Source: Lytechinus variegatus
Taxonomy: Eukaryota > Echinodermata > Echinoidea > Temnopleuroida > Toxopneustidae
Reading direction: 5' to 3'
DNA: 64,000 nt
Assembly: GCF_018143015.1 (NCBI RefSeq)
Contig: NC_054755.1
Span: forward strand, 15,222,778-15,286,777
Positions 34,235 through 45,919 of this stretch are shown here, piece by piece. The notes under the pieces were generated by a model that ran no database searches, had not been told where the DNA came from, and was given only the letters and a program-made list of their open reading frames with translations. Position numbers and translations under genes: made by a program. Every line of letters starts with the position of its first letter. Position 1 is the first letter of the stretch.

Positions 34235-37200
34235 ATGACTGCTACGGGGGTATACCTTGCGGCTGATGCCTTTATGGTGTGCCTCACCCATGCATTTTCT
34301 ACCGAGAGAGAAGAAGTTATGGGTTTATGCATCGGAGAGGTGGGTTATTATTTATGCATTGTCCCATACGTTGATATTTGTGTAGGCCTAATTAAAAATA
34401 ATATTTCACTCTTCATAGACACAGATGTACTACAGCATACAGGAAGCCACACCCATGGAAACTTTTGAGATGTGATTTCTCATTTCATAAAAGACAAGAT
34501 CGTGAAGAACATATCGTTCTCTAGATCTGACTAACGAACGTACTTAGTACGTAGACCTAGAGTCGAATTCTTTTTAGTTTTTACATGTTTTATTTTTAGA
34601 GTTAGACAAGCCTGCTTTATCATGTTTATCATGTTTATTTTATTTTTAGGCAGTTTTTTGTTGGGAGGGCTGTTGAAATTTCACTGATTGATTTTTTGAA
34701 TTGAAGATTTATTTTAATTGTTGAAAATCCTGTAAATAATCAAATTTGGAAACTGCATTAATATTTGAAGTGACAAAAAAAGAGTGTTTCACATTCCAAT
34801 AAGAGTCACTAATACATTTGATGTTTGTCTTGAAAATATATTCATGCAATTATATATTTTTTTAAAACTTTCACATAATTTTCCATCTGTTTGTCTAAGT
34901 TATCTCTTCAATTTATCAAAATTAGATTGCTGCGTTGTTTTTTGCTGTGGGCAAGTCATAGTGGCAAATCGTTCATAGACTGTGTACAATGTATAGACTG
35001 TCTCCATACAGCGATTCGGACTATGTGAATAATTACATGAAAAATAATTCCTTCGGACTTTGTGCGGTCTTGGTTCATGATCGAATCGCTCCAGTATCGA
35101 TTGAACACTATCAAGACTCTGCAATTTCATGCATATTCACGCAACGCTCAGAAACCCGGGAGTCAATTGACTTTTGCACGTTGTGATAGACTCTACAAAC
35201 TCTAACGAACACGATGCCATATCGACGCCAATTCGTAATATTTTGATGGAAAAGCAAGCGTTAATAGAAATTTGCTTACCTGTTTGGTATCGGTGAGAAA
35301 ATAGATCCTCCAAGAATACACTTGTTCACTGCAACCATCTTACCTGTGGGGAATCTACAGGTAGGACTATGGTATGCCAATGCTGTACATAGCACACACT
35401 TTGAAAAATCATTAAAATATCACTTTTGTGACCAATATTACTGATTTCCATACTGTTGCAATTTATTTTTTATTAGTAACTTGGTAATAATTTTTGTGTT
35501 CACCAGAGCACTCAAAAACTTAAATTTGGGGGATATTTTTGTGTACTCCCTCTATTGGTGGAAAGTAATATGGCAAAAAAAAATTATTTTTCAATCTCTA
35601 TATCTAATTAAGAAAAAAATAATTTAAAGAATTAAATTTACATAAGAGCCAAGTTGCATGATGAATAGCTGTAATGAAAACTGACAATGTAAGAAAATCA
35701 AGCATTTGTCCCATAAAAAAAGAGAAATTAAGCCAAACAGTGCCACCATTATTTTGCCACACATGGAGATGTAACTGAGAACAAGGTTATATCATAACCT
35801 TGTTCATTGAATGAGTGCGAGAATACCTTTCATAATTCGTTTAAAATATAGGAAAGTGAAATTCTTGGTCGATTTTGGTCCGAGGTAGTAGAGAATTGCA
35901 TACCAGTACTTATTTTTATGGAATACTGTGTGGGGAAATGGAAGGCGTGCACTGCGCATGCTTACTATATTTTCATTCATAAATTTGCTCTTGGCAGTGG
36001 CTGGATGACGTCATGTAAAAAGCAAAATGTACACGCCCACTAGCGACGAAAGCTCCACTATCCGTTCTACACTACCGGTATCTGCCAAGTGCTGTGCAAG
36101 TGGTTTGTTTTTTCAATCCAGTAACAGTATCGTTAAGAGCATGCAATAGATACACAAAATTGAAAAAAATTATCACTTTTAGGCAAAGAAATTTTAGATA
36201 TATATTATTAACCGTATCAGATATCTGAGCAAGGCGACTTTAATACATTGCCTGCTTAAGATTTGGATCAAGTGGTCTGTCAATAATTTTCAATTTGTTT
36301 ACCCACGGACAAAATTTATTGACCGCTCAGGAAAGTCTTTGGGAAAATGCATGGAAATGTAGCGGGCAATCAGGCAGAGCTAACATCTGGGTATTCTACG
36401 TTTTTGTACGCACCCTTGAACCACGCGGTGCCGTACGTCAAGATGAGACAAAGGGCTGGATACTGCGTCCCCAGGCCAGGGACGCGTCATGTTAATTACG
36501 TAATGTCACAATGGTAAAATTCAGAGGACATGTCTGCTCAACATAGATTCCCATTCTTAAACTTTAAAATATCTACATTTTCACAACTTTTGCTCTACAT
36601 GTTTGATATGGTTGATAATAGCAATATTGACTTACCTGGGAGCGAAAGGACATATATCACTCTCACTAGATTGAAATCATCCTCGTATGACTCGGGTGAT
36701 ATGAATAGAGTTTGGGCGATATTTGTCGTATCGCCCCAAAGCCAGTCAATATGGCTTTATTATTATGATGTGATATTGGATCTATCTGATGTTAGTTCTA
36801 GATCTTTTTGAACTCTCTCTTTTCATTATGATACGATTGGACATGAGGTCCAGGGTGAAAGGCCACAGAGGTAATTTATTAATTTTTATTTTTGAGTCAG
36901 ATGAGTAATTGTTAGTATTCTTGGCCTATTTCTTTTTTTTTTTGGGGGGGGAGGGCTTATATCCTTGGTATTTTACCCATTTGTTTTCTTATTTTTTTCA
37001 TTACAGATTGATACAAATAAGATTGTTCATATTGTATCTGTCATCATGTTACGCAGATCTGACAAACGGAAAGACAGGGTAGAAATATCTCCAGAGCAAC
37101 TCTCATTTGCAGCCTCAGAAGCAGAGATATCCTTTCAACATCAAGTTTGAAACATAAATGCCAGTTATGGTAACGATCTCAAAATATGTTTGAACAGAAT

Positions 37201-40200
37201 CCAATAAAATGGCCACCAAGTGTTTATATTCTTTTCTATTCACTTTTGCAACTTGAAATATTGGTAATGTAAAGAAGAATTACTCTTTCAGATAAAAGCT
37301 TTTTGAAGGCACAATTTCTATTCTGGCTATTTACAGAGTACCTTCTCTGTCAGCATATTGTTTGTTTTAGGTGGCTTGTCACACATGGACTTCATAGCAT
37401 CTTCAGAAAAATGTTGACATTCCTTGACAGCCATATGAACAGATTAGCCCGAGAGATGAGTAGACCGCTTAGGGTAGTTGGTTGGTATCATTCGCATCCT
37501 CACATCACAGTGTGGCCCTCACACGTTGGTGAGTAAAGTAAAACTAATGAAGGGGGTGGGGTGGTGAGGAATGTGCTGAGGTCATTCAAGCCAGACCGAT
37601 TATGTTAAACTTTTCTTTCGTGGCATGGATCTTTAACCCACTGATTTTGATTTTTTCCATTCCCATAGGCTTAAGGCCAGCTCCTCACAAATATGGAGTG
37701 AATTTAATCTACTTTTTAATGTTTATTTTATGTAAGTAATTGAAAGACTTGAGTGAAATAATTTTAGAAAGTAAATAAAAGGAATAAACATAGGAAATTT
37801 CAAATGAGAAAGTGCTCTAGATGGCTGACATGTGTATATATGACTAGTTTTATTTCTTCCCTTTCTTTGTTTGCACCCCTTAGATGTTCAAACTCAAGCC
37901 TTATAACAATTACTTGATAAATGTTTTGTGGGTTTGATATTCTCATGTAATAATGATAACTCCATCTATTTCTTGTCGTTTGTTTGCACCCGTTAGATGT
38001 TCAAACTCAAGCCTCTTACCAGTTACTTGATGAATGTTTTGTGGGTTTGATATTCTCATGTTTCAATGATGATAACTCTACCAATCAAGGTCTGATTCAA
38101 GTCACATGCTTTCAGTCTATCAACCAAAGCCCGGAAGGAGAGGCACCTCAGTAAGTTTCGATTGCATTCTACAGTGCATCCCACCGAAAAGAAAACCTGT
38201 TTTCAGAGATAGATTCACAATTGTTATTACGTTCTTACTATGAATTTGAAGAAAAAAAGACATGGGAATCCCAGTGTCCTTTTCTCTGGGACAGATTTTC
38301 ACAACCTAACCCAGTATGACAATAATAATGATAATAAGATGAAAAGATTTCTAAGCACTGCATGCTATGTCGTGTACAATTACCTGATGTTATCGTGGCT
38401 ACGCTGATCTTGGGGTTGAGCATTTGAGGAATTCCTTCCTACTCGGTACACATTCACAACACTTGGGTGGAGAGTGGCAAAGGTAGATAAAGCCTTGTAG
38501 AAGGATTTGAGTGCTGTGGTAGGTTTTGAACCTCTAACCTTCCGCATAGTCTGTAGACTTATCTGTTGAAACACAACACCATGATGCGTGCTCTTCTTAT
38601 CCTTGAGCAGTATGGCCAATTTGCCCAAGTCAGAAGTTATTGTATATGGACAAGAAGTATAAAGCTCCCTACATACATGTACATGTAGGGTATTAAAGTA
38701 TGATGTCATAATTTGTATGCCCTCACAGATTTAGTCTTGAGGGGGCATCAAAGAGTTTGATATTCCAAACAAAATAAGCTTCGGCAATAATTATCTTACT
38801 CAGTAAATCAGTAGTCATTAATTTATCTTTTTTTAATTCTTGGAAGTCAAAATTCGAATGATAAAATGTGAAAGAATATTTAGACATATGGCATCATCAG
38901 CTTGCCCATTGCTAATTCATCTGGACATGCATTAGAATTGTTTCCAAAAGAGCATGAAAAACTTCAAAATGTCATAATTTTTGCAATTTCTTGCCCAATT
39001 TTGATCAAATCAACTGTTTTCTTTTTCTCATTTTACTTTATCCATTCTAAACAAATTATTGCACACCTGCTCTTAAAAGAAGAAAAATTTTAGTTATCAT
39101 GAACAAAACAATATTGATGGATTTTATATTACCGGTACATAACATATCAAGCAGCTGTTCATAGATATCACGATGTCACAAAATACAAATCAAAATCTTA
39201 AAAAGTTCTTTAACTTTCTTAATCTTGTATTATAAATTTCCTCAAACCTTCACCAATATTCTAAATTATTGTTCTGATGTTTTTTAGAACAAACTTTTTT
39301 TCAGGATAGACTGCTCCTTTAATAGATTTCCTCTTTCTGTAGGTATGAGCGGCTGGAGATCGCCCTCCATATCATCCCACAGCAGACCTTTGGCCGGGCG
39401 TGTCTCGATGCGTTAGCTGAGTTGCCACGGATACTGACCATGGAAGAGGGAGAAGCCTATGCTAAGGCCAGTGAGGCAACGCAAGGTCACCTCTTAACAG
39501 CTATACACAATGGAGCAGGTAAGAAGGCAACTGTCTTTATACATATAGTTGTCCAAATGTCCAAAGAGGATAAACTGAAATTTGCATGGTATTTTGAACA
39601 TACATATTACACAAACATACATTATGAATTATTATAGTCAAACACTGATACAAGAATATAAATCATTGCCTTTTGCCGTACAGACAAGGATATACAGTTT
39701 AGGATATTATTATCAGATCACTTTTCTACTGAGCTTCCTTACACCAGTCTAATGATTATTATTATACGCCCGTCCTACGGGACGTAATATGGTATCATGC
39801 TCGGTGTCTATCCGTCTGTAAACTTTTCCTTGTAAATGCAATAACTTCAGTTTACCTTAACCTCAGCTCATATCATTTGGTGTGTATAATTTGATACTAG
39901 CATGTATCCCAAGAAGCCTATTGATTTTGAGGTCAGAAGGTCAAAGGTGAAGTTGCCACCTTCCACTTTTCTTGCTTGTCATTTCCCGCTTCCAGGCGTA
40001 TTATGTGCTCAACTTAGCGACACTCTTGTTTTTAAATTTGGACTAGGAAATGAATTGTTTATGTGTGAAATGATAATTGATATGATTTATTAATATGATT
40101 ATTCTTTCTCTTTTCCTCCTTTTCTCTTGCATTTTTCCCTATTGTCCTATTTCTCTTTCTTCATCTTCTTCTCCTTCCCCTTCTCATCATCCTTGCCCTT

Positions 40201-40430
40201 TTCCTTCCCTCTCTCCTTCTCCCCCTTCTCTTTTCTCCTCCTCTCCTCCTCCATCATTCATCATTACTTATTCAGTGTACACAAAATCAGTTTGTCACCA
40301 GCTGGAGAGATTGACAGGGCCTTTACTGCAGACATTGGAAAACAGACTTGAAAAAAACATGCAACTTATTGAGGACATGGAACGAGAAAAGAAACAATTA
40401 ATGGAAGAACTCAAATCTGGTAGCTCATGA
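34235..40430 (+). CDS. BRCC3: BRCC36, K63-specific JAMM deubiquitinase
   Basis: Six coding exons join in frame to 265 residues: 34235-34339, 37007-37126, 37441-37528, 37997-38150, 39343-39518 and 40276-40430. BRCC36 is the zinc metalloprotease of the BRCA1-A and BRISC complexes and cleaves K63-linked ubiquitin. Catalytic residues are present: Glu27 in REEVMGLCIGE, and the JAMM motif His92, His94, Ser102, Asp105 (HSHPHITVWPSHVD, its Asp split across an intron). RRSDKRKDRVEISPEQLS is nearly identical to the human protein. The C-terminal helix (LENRLEKNMQLIEDMEREKK) matches the dimerising coiled coil. The insert after CIGE in the human protein is missing. All introns are GT-AG except 37127-37440, which is U12-type AT-AC. 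ATG 34235 is preferred, since no upstream in-frame ATG fits the family. Confidence 0.94.
34340..37006 (+). other. BRCC3 intron 1
   Basis: A 2.7-kb GT-AG intron without recognised genes. Joining 34339 to 37007 gives CIGE-IDTNKIVHI directly. I looked for an exon matching the human insert here and found none. Confidence 0.7.
37127..37440 (+). other. U12-type AT-AC intron in BRCC3
   Basis: The donor is ATATCCTTT, the full U12 consensus. A branch-point match TTCCTTGAC (37420-37428; consensus TTCCTTRAY) lies 12 nt before the terminal AC (37439-37440). Splicing here joins AEAE to RLARE, matching the human EAERLAE continuity. A GT-AG alternative does not keep the frame. Confidence 0.93.
37851..37963 (+). 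pseudogene. decayed tandem copy of BRCC3 exon 4 start
   Basis: A 113-bp unit (37851-37963) duplicates 37964-38076, which carries the acceptor and first 80 nt of the real exon. The copy keeps an acceptor (CACCCCTTAG, exon-like start at 37884) but reads into a stop after five codons (GCC TTA TAA). It lies inside the intron before the functional exon. Confidence 0.85.
38305..38600 (-). repeat. tRNA-headed SINE, CTCTCCACCC family
   Basis: On the minus strand it has a degenerate B-box region (AGAGGTTCAAAACC), then GCTTTATCTACCTTTGCCAC, TCTCCACCCAAGTG, GTAGGAAGGAATTCCT and the tail CAGTGCTTAGAAAT. It matches 40480-40735 and 52060-52330. Located in BRCC3 intron 4, opposite to the gene. Confidence 0.7.
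39740..39960 (+). repeat. dispersed repeat with ACGCCCGTCCTACGGGACGT palindrome
   Basis: ATTATACGCCCGTCCTACGG-type sequence starts the repeat and forms a short dyad (CCGTCCTACGGGACG). It continues into TGCAATAACTTCAGTTTACC and AGGTCAAAGGTGA, a DR1-like word also found in the 46-49 kb arrays. The class is uncertain. It lies in BRCC3 intron 5. Confidence 0.5.
40105..40275 (+). promoter_or_regulatory. 170-nt polypyrimidine tract before the last BRCC3 exon
   Basis: An extended CT-rich tract ends with TTATTCAG at 40275 and directly defines the acceptor of exon 40276-40430. Confidence 0.7.
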
Positions 40431-40479
40431 ACGTGAATCCTGCCGACAATGCTGTTTCTTCATATGAGGATCTATGGAC

Positions 40480-40735
40480 CTTTGGAATTTTTGTAGCCCA
40501 AAGTCCAAGACTTTGAACCACAAGGCCCAGGGTTAGAATCCCAATACAGGCACTCGCGTCCTTTGACAAGGCATTTATCTACTTTTGCCACTCTCCACCC
40601 AGTTTAGGTACATGGGTACCTGGTAGAAAGAAATTCCTTGAATGCTTGAGCGGTTGACAAGAGTAGCCATACTAAAGGCAGGTCAATAGTATCCAGTGCT
40701 TAGAAACATTGTTTTAAGTGCTATAAAAATTTGCA
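40480..40735 (+). repeat. tRNA-headed SINE, CTCTCCACCC family
   Basis: Head ACTTTGAACCACAAGGCCCA then GGTTAGAATCCC (B box). The body follows (GACAAGGCATTTATCTACTT, CTCTCCACCCAGTTTAGGTA, CTGGTAGAAAGAAATTCCTT) and the tail CCAGTGCTTAGAAACATTG. It lies just after the BRCC3 stop, probably in its 3' UTR. Confidence 0.75.
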
Positions 40736-40773
40736 TATTATGATTATTGGGCAAGTCCAAGAATTCGCGCGTG

Positions 40774-41780
40774 TTACGTATGGGACATTTCAGAGGCTTT
40801 AATGACCTGAAAAATAGTGTTAATTGACTTTGATTAGATTGAATACCCTCATGATGGTAGACATCTAGGAGAAGAATAATCATGCAAAAATGGTGACATA
40901 TAACATTGACCTTGACCTTTTAGAGAGAAAAGATGGGCTGTTAGGTATGAGGCGCAGAAAAAAAGACAATTTTTAATACATTTTTTTTCATGTTGAGAAT
41001 TCTCTGAAAGTATTTCATTTCACAACTTGTAACTTAGTATGATAGAAGTCACACTACTCTAGTATATCTAAGACAAGTTTCATGTCATAAGCAAAATCCC
41101 TCTAATTACAGACTCTAATTAAACAAATTAATGACATGTTACGTGTGGGACAGTTACGTGTGGGACAGTTACGTATGGGACTTTTTGTCCCCATAGAGAA
41201 CATACACAATTTTCCCCATAATTCAAAAAACTGAAATCATTTAAAATATGGAAATAACAAGAGTTTCTGTCTTTTAAAATGTTCTATTGAGACATATCTG
41301 ATATGACTGAAAGGAAATCAGCCATTTCAACATTTTTTTTCTTGTTTTTTATGGTTTCATGAATTTCTTATGTATTTCTATTGTTTTCTATTTTTTCATA
41401 TTTTTTCATGTTCACAATTTTTTTGCTTCAATTGTTTTCATTAATCAGTATTCATAACAAATCAGACTTTGAAAACTAAAGAAAAGGTAAATTATCACTT
41501 TTTAGAGCACTCTTGAAATTCGTTTTTTTCCATTCACTTTGTACACAAATCTCCCCATTGACATTGTGTGTAAATGTCCCATAAGTAACATGTTGTCCCA
41601 TACGTAGCAATTTTCTAATTAACTTTTAATTAAAAGGTAAAGTCTATTTTTGAAACTTTTTGGGGTATAACATTTTTATACAAAATTATAAATTAGAACT
41701 TCACAGAGATGCTACAATTCAGGTCTTGTATTATTAAAAAAAACTTTAAAAAACATCCTCAAAATGTTACGTATGAGACA
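40774..41780. repeat. region with recurring TTACGTRTGGGACA motif
   Basis: The motif occurs at 40774, at 41139, 41154 and 41169 (a 15-bp tandem triplet), near 41766 (variant), and inverted as TGTCCCATACGTA near 41592 and TGTCCCATAAGTAA near 41576. The whole kilobase is AT-rich without coding capacity. It may be one repeat family with internal motif copies. Confidence 0.6.
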
Positions 41781-42152
41781 TTCCATCCTTGGACAAGAAC
41801 TAATTTGCATAATTAATTAGATGACACCACTTTTTTCGCCAAAAAAGTAATAAGATGTTAGGGGGTCCATGTCCCACCTGACTAAATCTCACAAGTTTTG
41901 TTTTTATTTTCTATGAGTTTTTTTATAATTGTCCCATTTTACCAATTATGCAAATTAGGTGCCCCAAATTAGCATAAATATGCATATTATCAAATTTTTC
42001 TTAATGAAATTTTAAAATTCAGCTTTTGGGCTTTCTTACCCCACCAAAGATAACTTCTTAAATTAAAGATGAAATTTTGCCTTCGAGGGTGACCTTTTCT
42101 TGGACTTAGCATATTATTCATATTACATGTAATAGTTTAAACACAATCTTTT

Positions 42153-42564
42153 AAGCCTGGCTCACACCGTTGCATCTTGCTGTGTATTGCTATGTGAGCT
42201 ATTTACTATGCAGTAAAATGTTCTGCAGCAATCGCACTCTTATGGATGAGCTTATATGACACTGAACACAGTAAACAAGGTGATGCAAGCACAAGGGAGG
42301 CAAGCCAGGCAGTTGGCCTGCGTACACGCTGCTTGATGTTGTTTATCCTTTCTCGTATGGGTTCTGGTTGCGTTCAGCTGTGTATGTTTGAACAAATTTC
42401 AAACTTGCGCGAGTTTGAACACAAAGCCTCTGCATTAGTCTGGATACTGACTTTGTATTGGCTTACTTTGTTGCGTTGTGTTGGACGGCATTTATATGCG
42501 TTCAATCAATACACAACTGAATGCAAGCCAAAAATCTAAAGGGTTTAAGGTGTGGACCAGGCTT
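42153..42564. mobile_element. MITE with AAGCCTGGYYCACACC ends
   Basis: The left end AAGCCTGGCTCACACC and right end GGTGTGGACCAGGCTT are inverted repeats with two mismatches, 412 bp overall. The interior has no transposase. It holds two mutually inverse words, CAAATTTCAAACTTGCGCG and CGCGAGTTTGAA. Confidence 0.7.
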
Positions 42565-43155
42565 TCAAGATAGTTGTCATTGGGTATATTGGTATGTGTA
42601 TTAATGCAGTCCTGACTGCAATGGTTGTCAAAGGAATAGTCGTCATAGGGGCTCTTCAGAAATCTAGCAGGTTGAATGAATCCTGTCAATGGATATCTCC
42701 TTTATTAAAGCAATCATGACGTCAGTGGATGTCATCAAGTTGGAAGGATAGTGTATATCAGAATGGACATTCTTAATAAGAAGCCATGACGTCAGAGACT
42801 ATAGGCACACCATACAGTATATAATGAGACGTGGTGTAGGAGGGAATAGCCAAGCTTGTAATGCATAGTTAGATTCCCTGGAATAAAAAACTAATGGTTG
42901 AAAAAAGATAGAAAAGTCACAATATCTGCCAGAAAGTATAAAAGCCACCAGATATCTTCCCTATATTTCCCCTTAGTGGAGAAAGTGCATACATGGGGTG
43001 TGGACAAGGCAGCCTGATGACTTGGGAAAAACAAAATTTTAGAAGGGATAGGAGCCTCCATTCTTATATTTGACTTTCTGAAGCTTTCTACAGTGGATTT
43101 TTTAAAACCTATCATTGCATTAGACTCTGCCTGGTGACACTCTTTCAATATTCAA

Positions 43156-43690
43156 ATATACCAGGCTTTGAGTAAGTACAGCGGGAATTATTCATCCGAG
43201 GTTGGACTGGCAATACTATTTTTTCCCTCGGGGAAAATAGTGATTTTGCCAGTACAACCGAGGATGAATTATTCCCTCCAATACTTTCGAAATAAAGGCC
43301 TGGTATATTTATTTTATATCCTACTTTAATTGAGTAATATATAGATCTTGATAATCTAGTTCTTGTACTCGTAGTTCATCCTTTTTTAATTCTAAACCAA
43401 ACCAGCTGCGCTGACTGACCTACTTTTCCTGAGGCCACGTGAAACGCGTATTAGTGCTTGCGCCATCATAATCTGTGACGTCACATCGATGATGGAATAG
43501 TCGACTATACCATCATTGACGTCACGGAATAGCATTTTCTTCGATGGGCGTTTCATTTTCGATATCATCGCAAAATAGTGAGAATATGGTTGGTCACATG
43601 ATGCTATTTAAACCAATCAGCATACATGTTTTGATTTATGTAGAATATGAAATCCATTATTTGTCTTTGCCATGCGACTACTAGGCTGCT
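43156..43690 (+). mobile_element. foldback element, copy A
   Basis: The first 155 bp (43156-43310) are a palindrome: AATATACCAGGCTTTGAG ... GGCCTGGTATATTT, with CCTCGGGGAAAATAGT near the centre. A unique tail follows with two TGACGTCA sites in a dyad and GGTCACATGATGCTATTT. A second copy in inverse orientation is split by an insertion (47640-47814 and 48931-49310). Confidence 0.7.
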
Positions 43691-45049
43691 CTCATACTTC
43701 TATTAAGTACTATGTTTGTTTTTATTAATGTTTGTTATTATCAAGTATGAGAAACACAATATGAGAAAATGTTATATATAGTCAATAAAATATAATTTTT
43801 AAAATGATTGTAAAACTACTTCAAAAGAACCGATTCTCATTTTGTCAATTTTGATTCTGCTTGCTGCTTGATTAGACGGATGTTGCAAGAAACATTTTAC
43901 AAACAATTACAAATTTCAGTTGCAAATTTACAAGTGATAAGGTCATATTGACTAAAGCTAATCAATGAAATTCATACTTTGAGATCCAGGAAACAGACCA
44001 GCAATCAATTTCAAATTTGTGATTAATTTAAAGGCATGATTCATTTTATGATCTATTCAACTTTGATTTGCAATTGATTGTAAGTTTCATGCAACACCCA
44101 TTGGAATAGTAGTTACAAATCGTGTGAGGAGAGGAGTTTTAAGGTGAATTGCAGAGAATTTGAGATATCTTCCCTAATAATAGAAATAACAAAAAGGAAG
44201 GATGGTAGGGTAAGGACAGTAGGAAGGGGATAGACTAAACAAGGAAAGTAGTGAACAATGGCAGAAAAAATAATTCAAGAGAGATGGGAAGAAGGAATAT
44301 ATTGGGAAAGGAAAAGAGAATATGAAGAGAGAAGAATGATGGAAGTGAGTAAAGGAGAGATTAATACGGAAAGGATTAAAAAAATTGCAACAGGAAGTGA
44401 TAGAGAGAGGGAACTCTATCAAAATTGATGTTTTTATTTGTACAGCCAAAACATAAATTAACCAAACCAACAAACTTGTGATCACTCTGTAAATAACAGA
44501 GTATACGGATATGAGGACGACCTTAGTAAAATTTCTGACCAAATTGAGTTTGAGTTTAACACAGGATATTGTTACTATAAGAGCCAGTCATGTATGTAAT
44601 ATAAATCCCTAAATTTTTAACAAAAAGTGCTTGAAATGAAATGAAAAACCTACCAACATCCTTACTTTCACTATATTTTTTATTTACTAAAATTATCAAT
44701 CGTGGACCTGTGTCATTCTTCTGTTCATGTACTCAATATTCCAAAGATCCCCAGTACAGTAAGAAGAAACAATATTACTAAGAGTAAGAGCATGGTTTTC
44801 TGAAATTGTTTAATAGAAATCTTTATTTACACAGTACAGTGACAATAAATATATTTGGTATGAAAAAGTATCATATATGTACATGAATATTTCCAATTTC
44901 AAATTCAAACTAGGAAGCACACAGAAATTACTATTAACATCAATCCATTTTTGTTGAATCCAAGAAATTTACAAAAGTCAATAACATAAACCAATATTTC
45001 AATGATTTCAGTGAGTTGTATAGATTAACCTTTCAACTTACACCATCAT
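43691..45049. other. intergenic between BRCC3 and CEP63, no gene seen
   Basis: AT-rich; purine-rich from 44130 to 44420. The open frames are low-complexity. Confidence 0.4.
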
Positions 45050-45059
45050 ATTCTCTACA

Positions 45060-45240
45060 AATAGTCTTTTCTGGTCAATGTTTCAAAGGTTACACAACAT
45101 TTGCTCCTGTAACAATTGCTCCAGGCTTTATTTCTTGTAGGGTTAGCATTGCAGTAGGGTTTACTAGGTTTAGGGTACAGTGTTACATTCAGGGTTGAAG
45201 TTAGTCATTTCATTAGTGTGTGGAATTCATAAGCGGAGCC
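45060..45240 (+). repeat. dispersed repeat with ATTGCTCC ends and GGGTTAG words
   Basis: Contains ACAATTGCTCCAGGCTTTAT, TAGGGTTAGCATTGCAGTAG, GGGTTTACTAGGTTTAGGGT and TCATTAGTGTGTGGAATTC in the same order as 55905-56080. The telomere-like TAGGGTTAGGGTT in the second copy is part of the repeat and not a telomere. Confidence 0.6.
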
Positions 45241-45604
45241 ATTGGGTGATTTCAAGTCCAGTGTTGGCCTTGGTGTCAATGTTGAAATTTGGAATGCTTC
45301 CCCTAGCTCCAAAACTTATTCAGAGTTTGTAAAACTGATCGAGATCACAATATTGACATCTCAACAACTAGTGAGTGACTTTACGGGACCATCTTTATTT
45401 TATGTTTGGTGTTATAATCGTGTAAAAATTGACCCAATACCAAAAGGTCAACACTGAAATTGAAATCACCCATTGTCGCAAGATCAAATGTCATGGAACA
45501 GTTTCATAAAGACGTATAAGACGGGAATGCTTATGGAATAATTAAAAAAGGCAAGCCAAATTGCTGATACAATGTCTAAGTTGCAAAAAATCAGTGACAA
45601 AAAA

Positions 45605-45900
45605 AAATTCAGGCCGGCTCTCTTGGCCCATCAGTTGGAGAAATGGAACTGTGGTCTTTTGTTCCAGATCCAGAACTATATACTTGCATCTGATTTGCTA
45701 AGAACAAATTTGCCAGATTTACTGACGAGGAATTTCAAGTCCATCAATTGGAGAATCGCACATCAGGGAATGTTTCGCCAAAGCATCTGTGGTCTTTTGT
45801 TCCGGATCCTGAACTATAATATTTGCATTTGATTCATTGGCTAAGAACAAATTTGCCGGATTCATCAACAAAGAATATCATCATCGCCTTTCCTAGTTAA
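45605..45900 (-). pseudogene. two degenerate copies of the CEP63 terminal exon
   Basis: The phrase coding for the end of CEP63 (plus-strand GTGGTCTTTTGTTCCAGATC at 45975) recurs at 45651 and 45789 with flanks (TCAATTGGAGAATCGCACAT, CTAAGAACAAATTTGCC). These are tandem, non-functional partial duplicates downstream of the real stop. Confidence 0.75.
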
Positions 45901-45919
45901 TCAATTGGAGAATCGCACA

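Noticed and set aside
36530-36870. A possible extra BRCC3 exon ending near GACATGAGGTCCAGG
   Set aside because: The similarity to the human EMRTV segment is only two or three residues, no good acceptor keeps the frame, and the direct junction 34339/37007 works.
42246-42539. 97-codon open frame
   Set aside because: It lies wholly inside a MITE and shows no transposase motifs.
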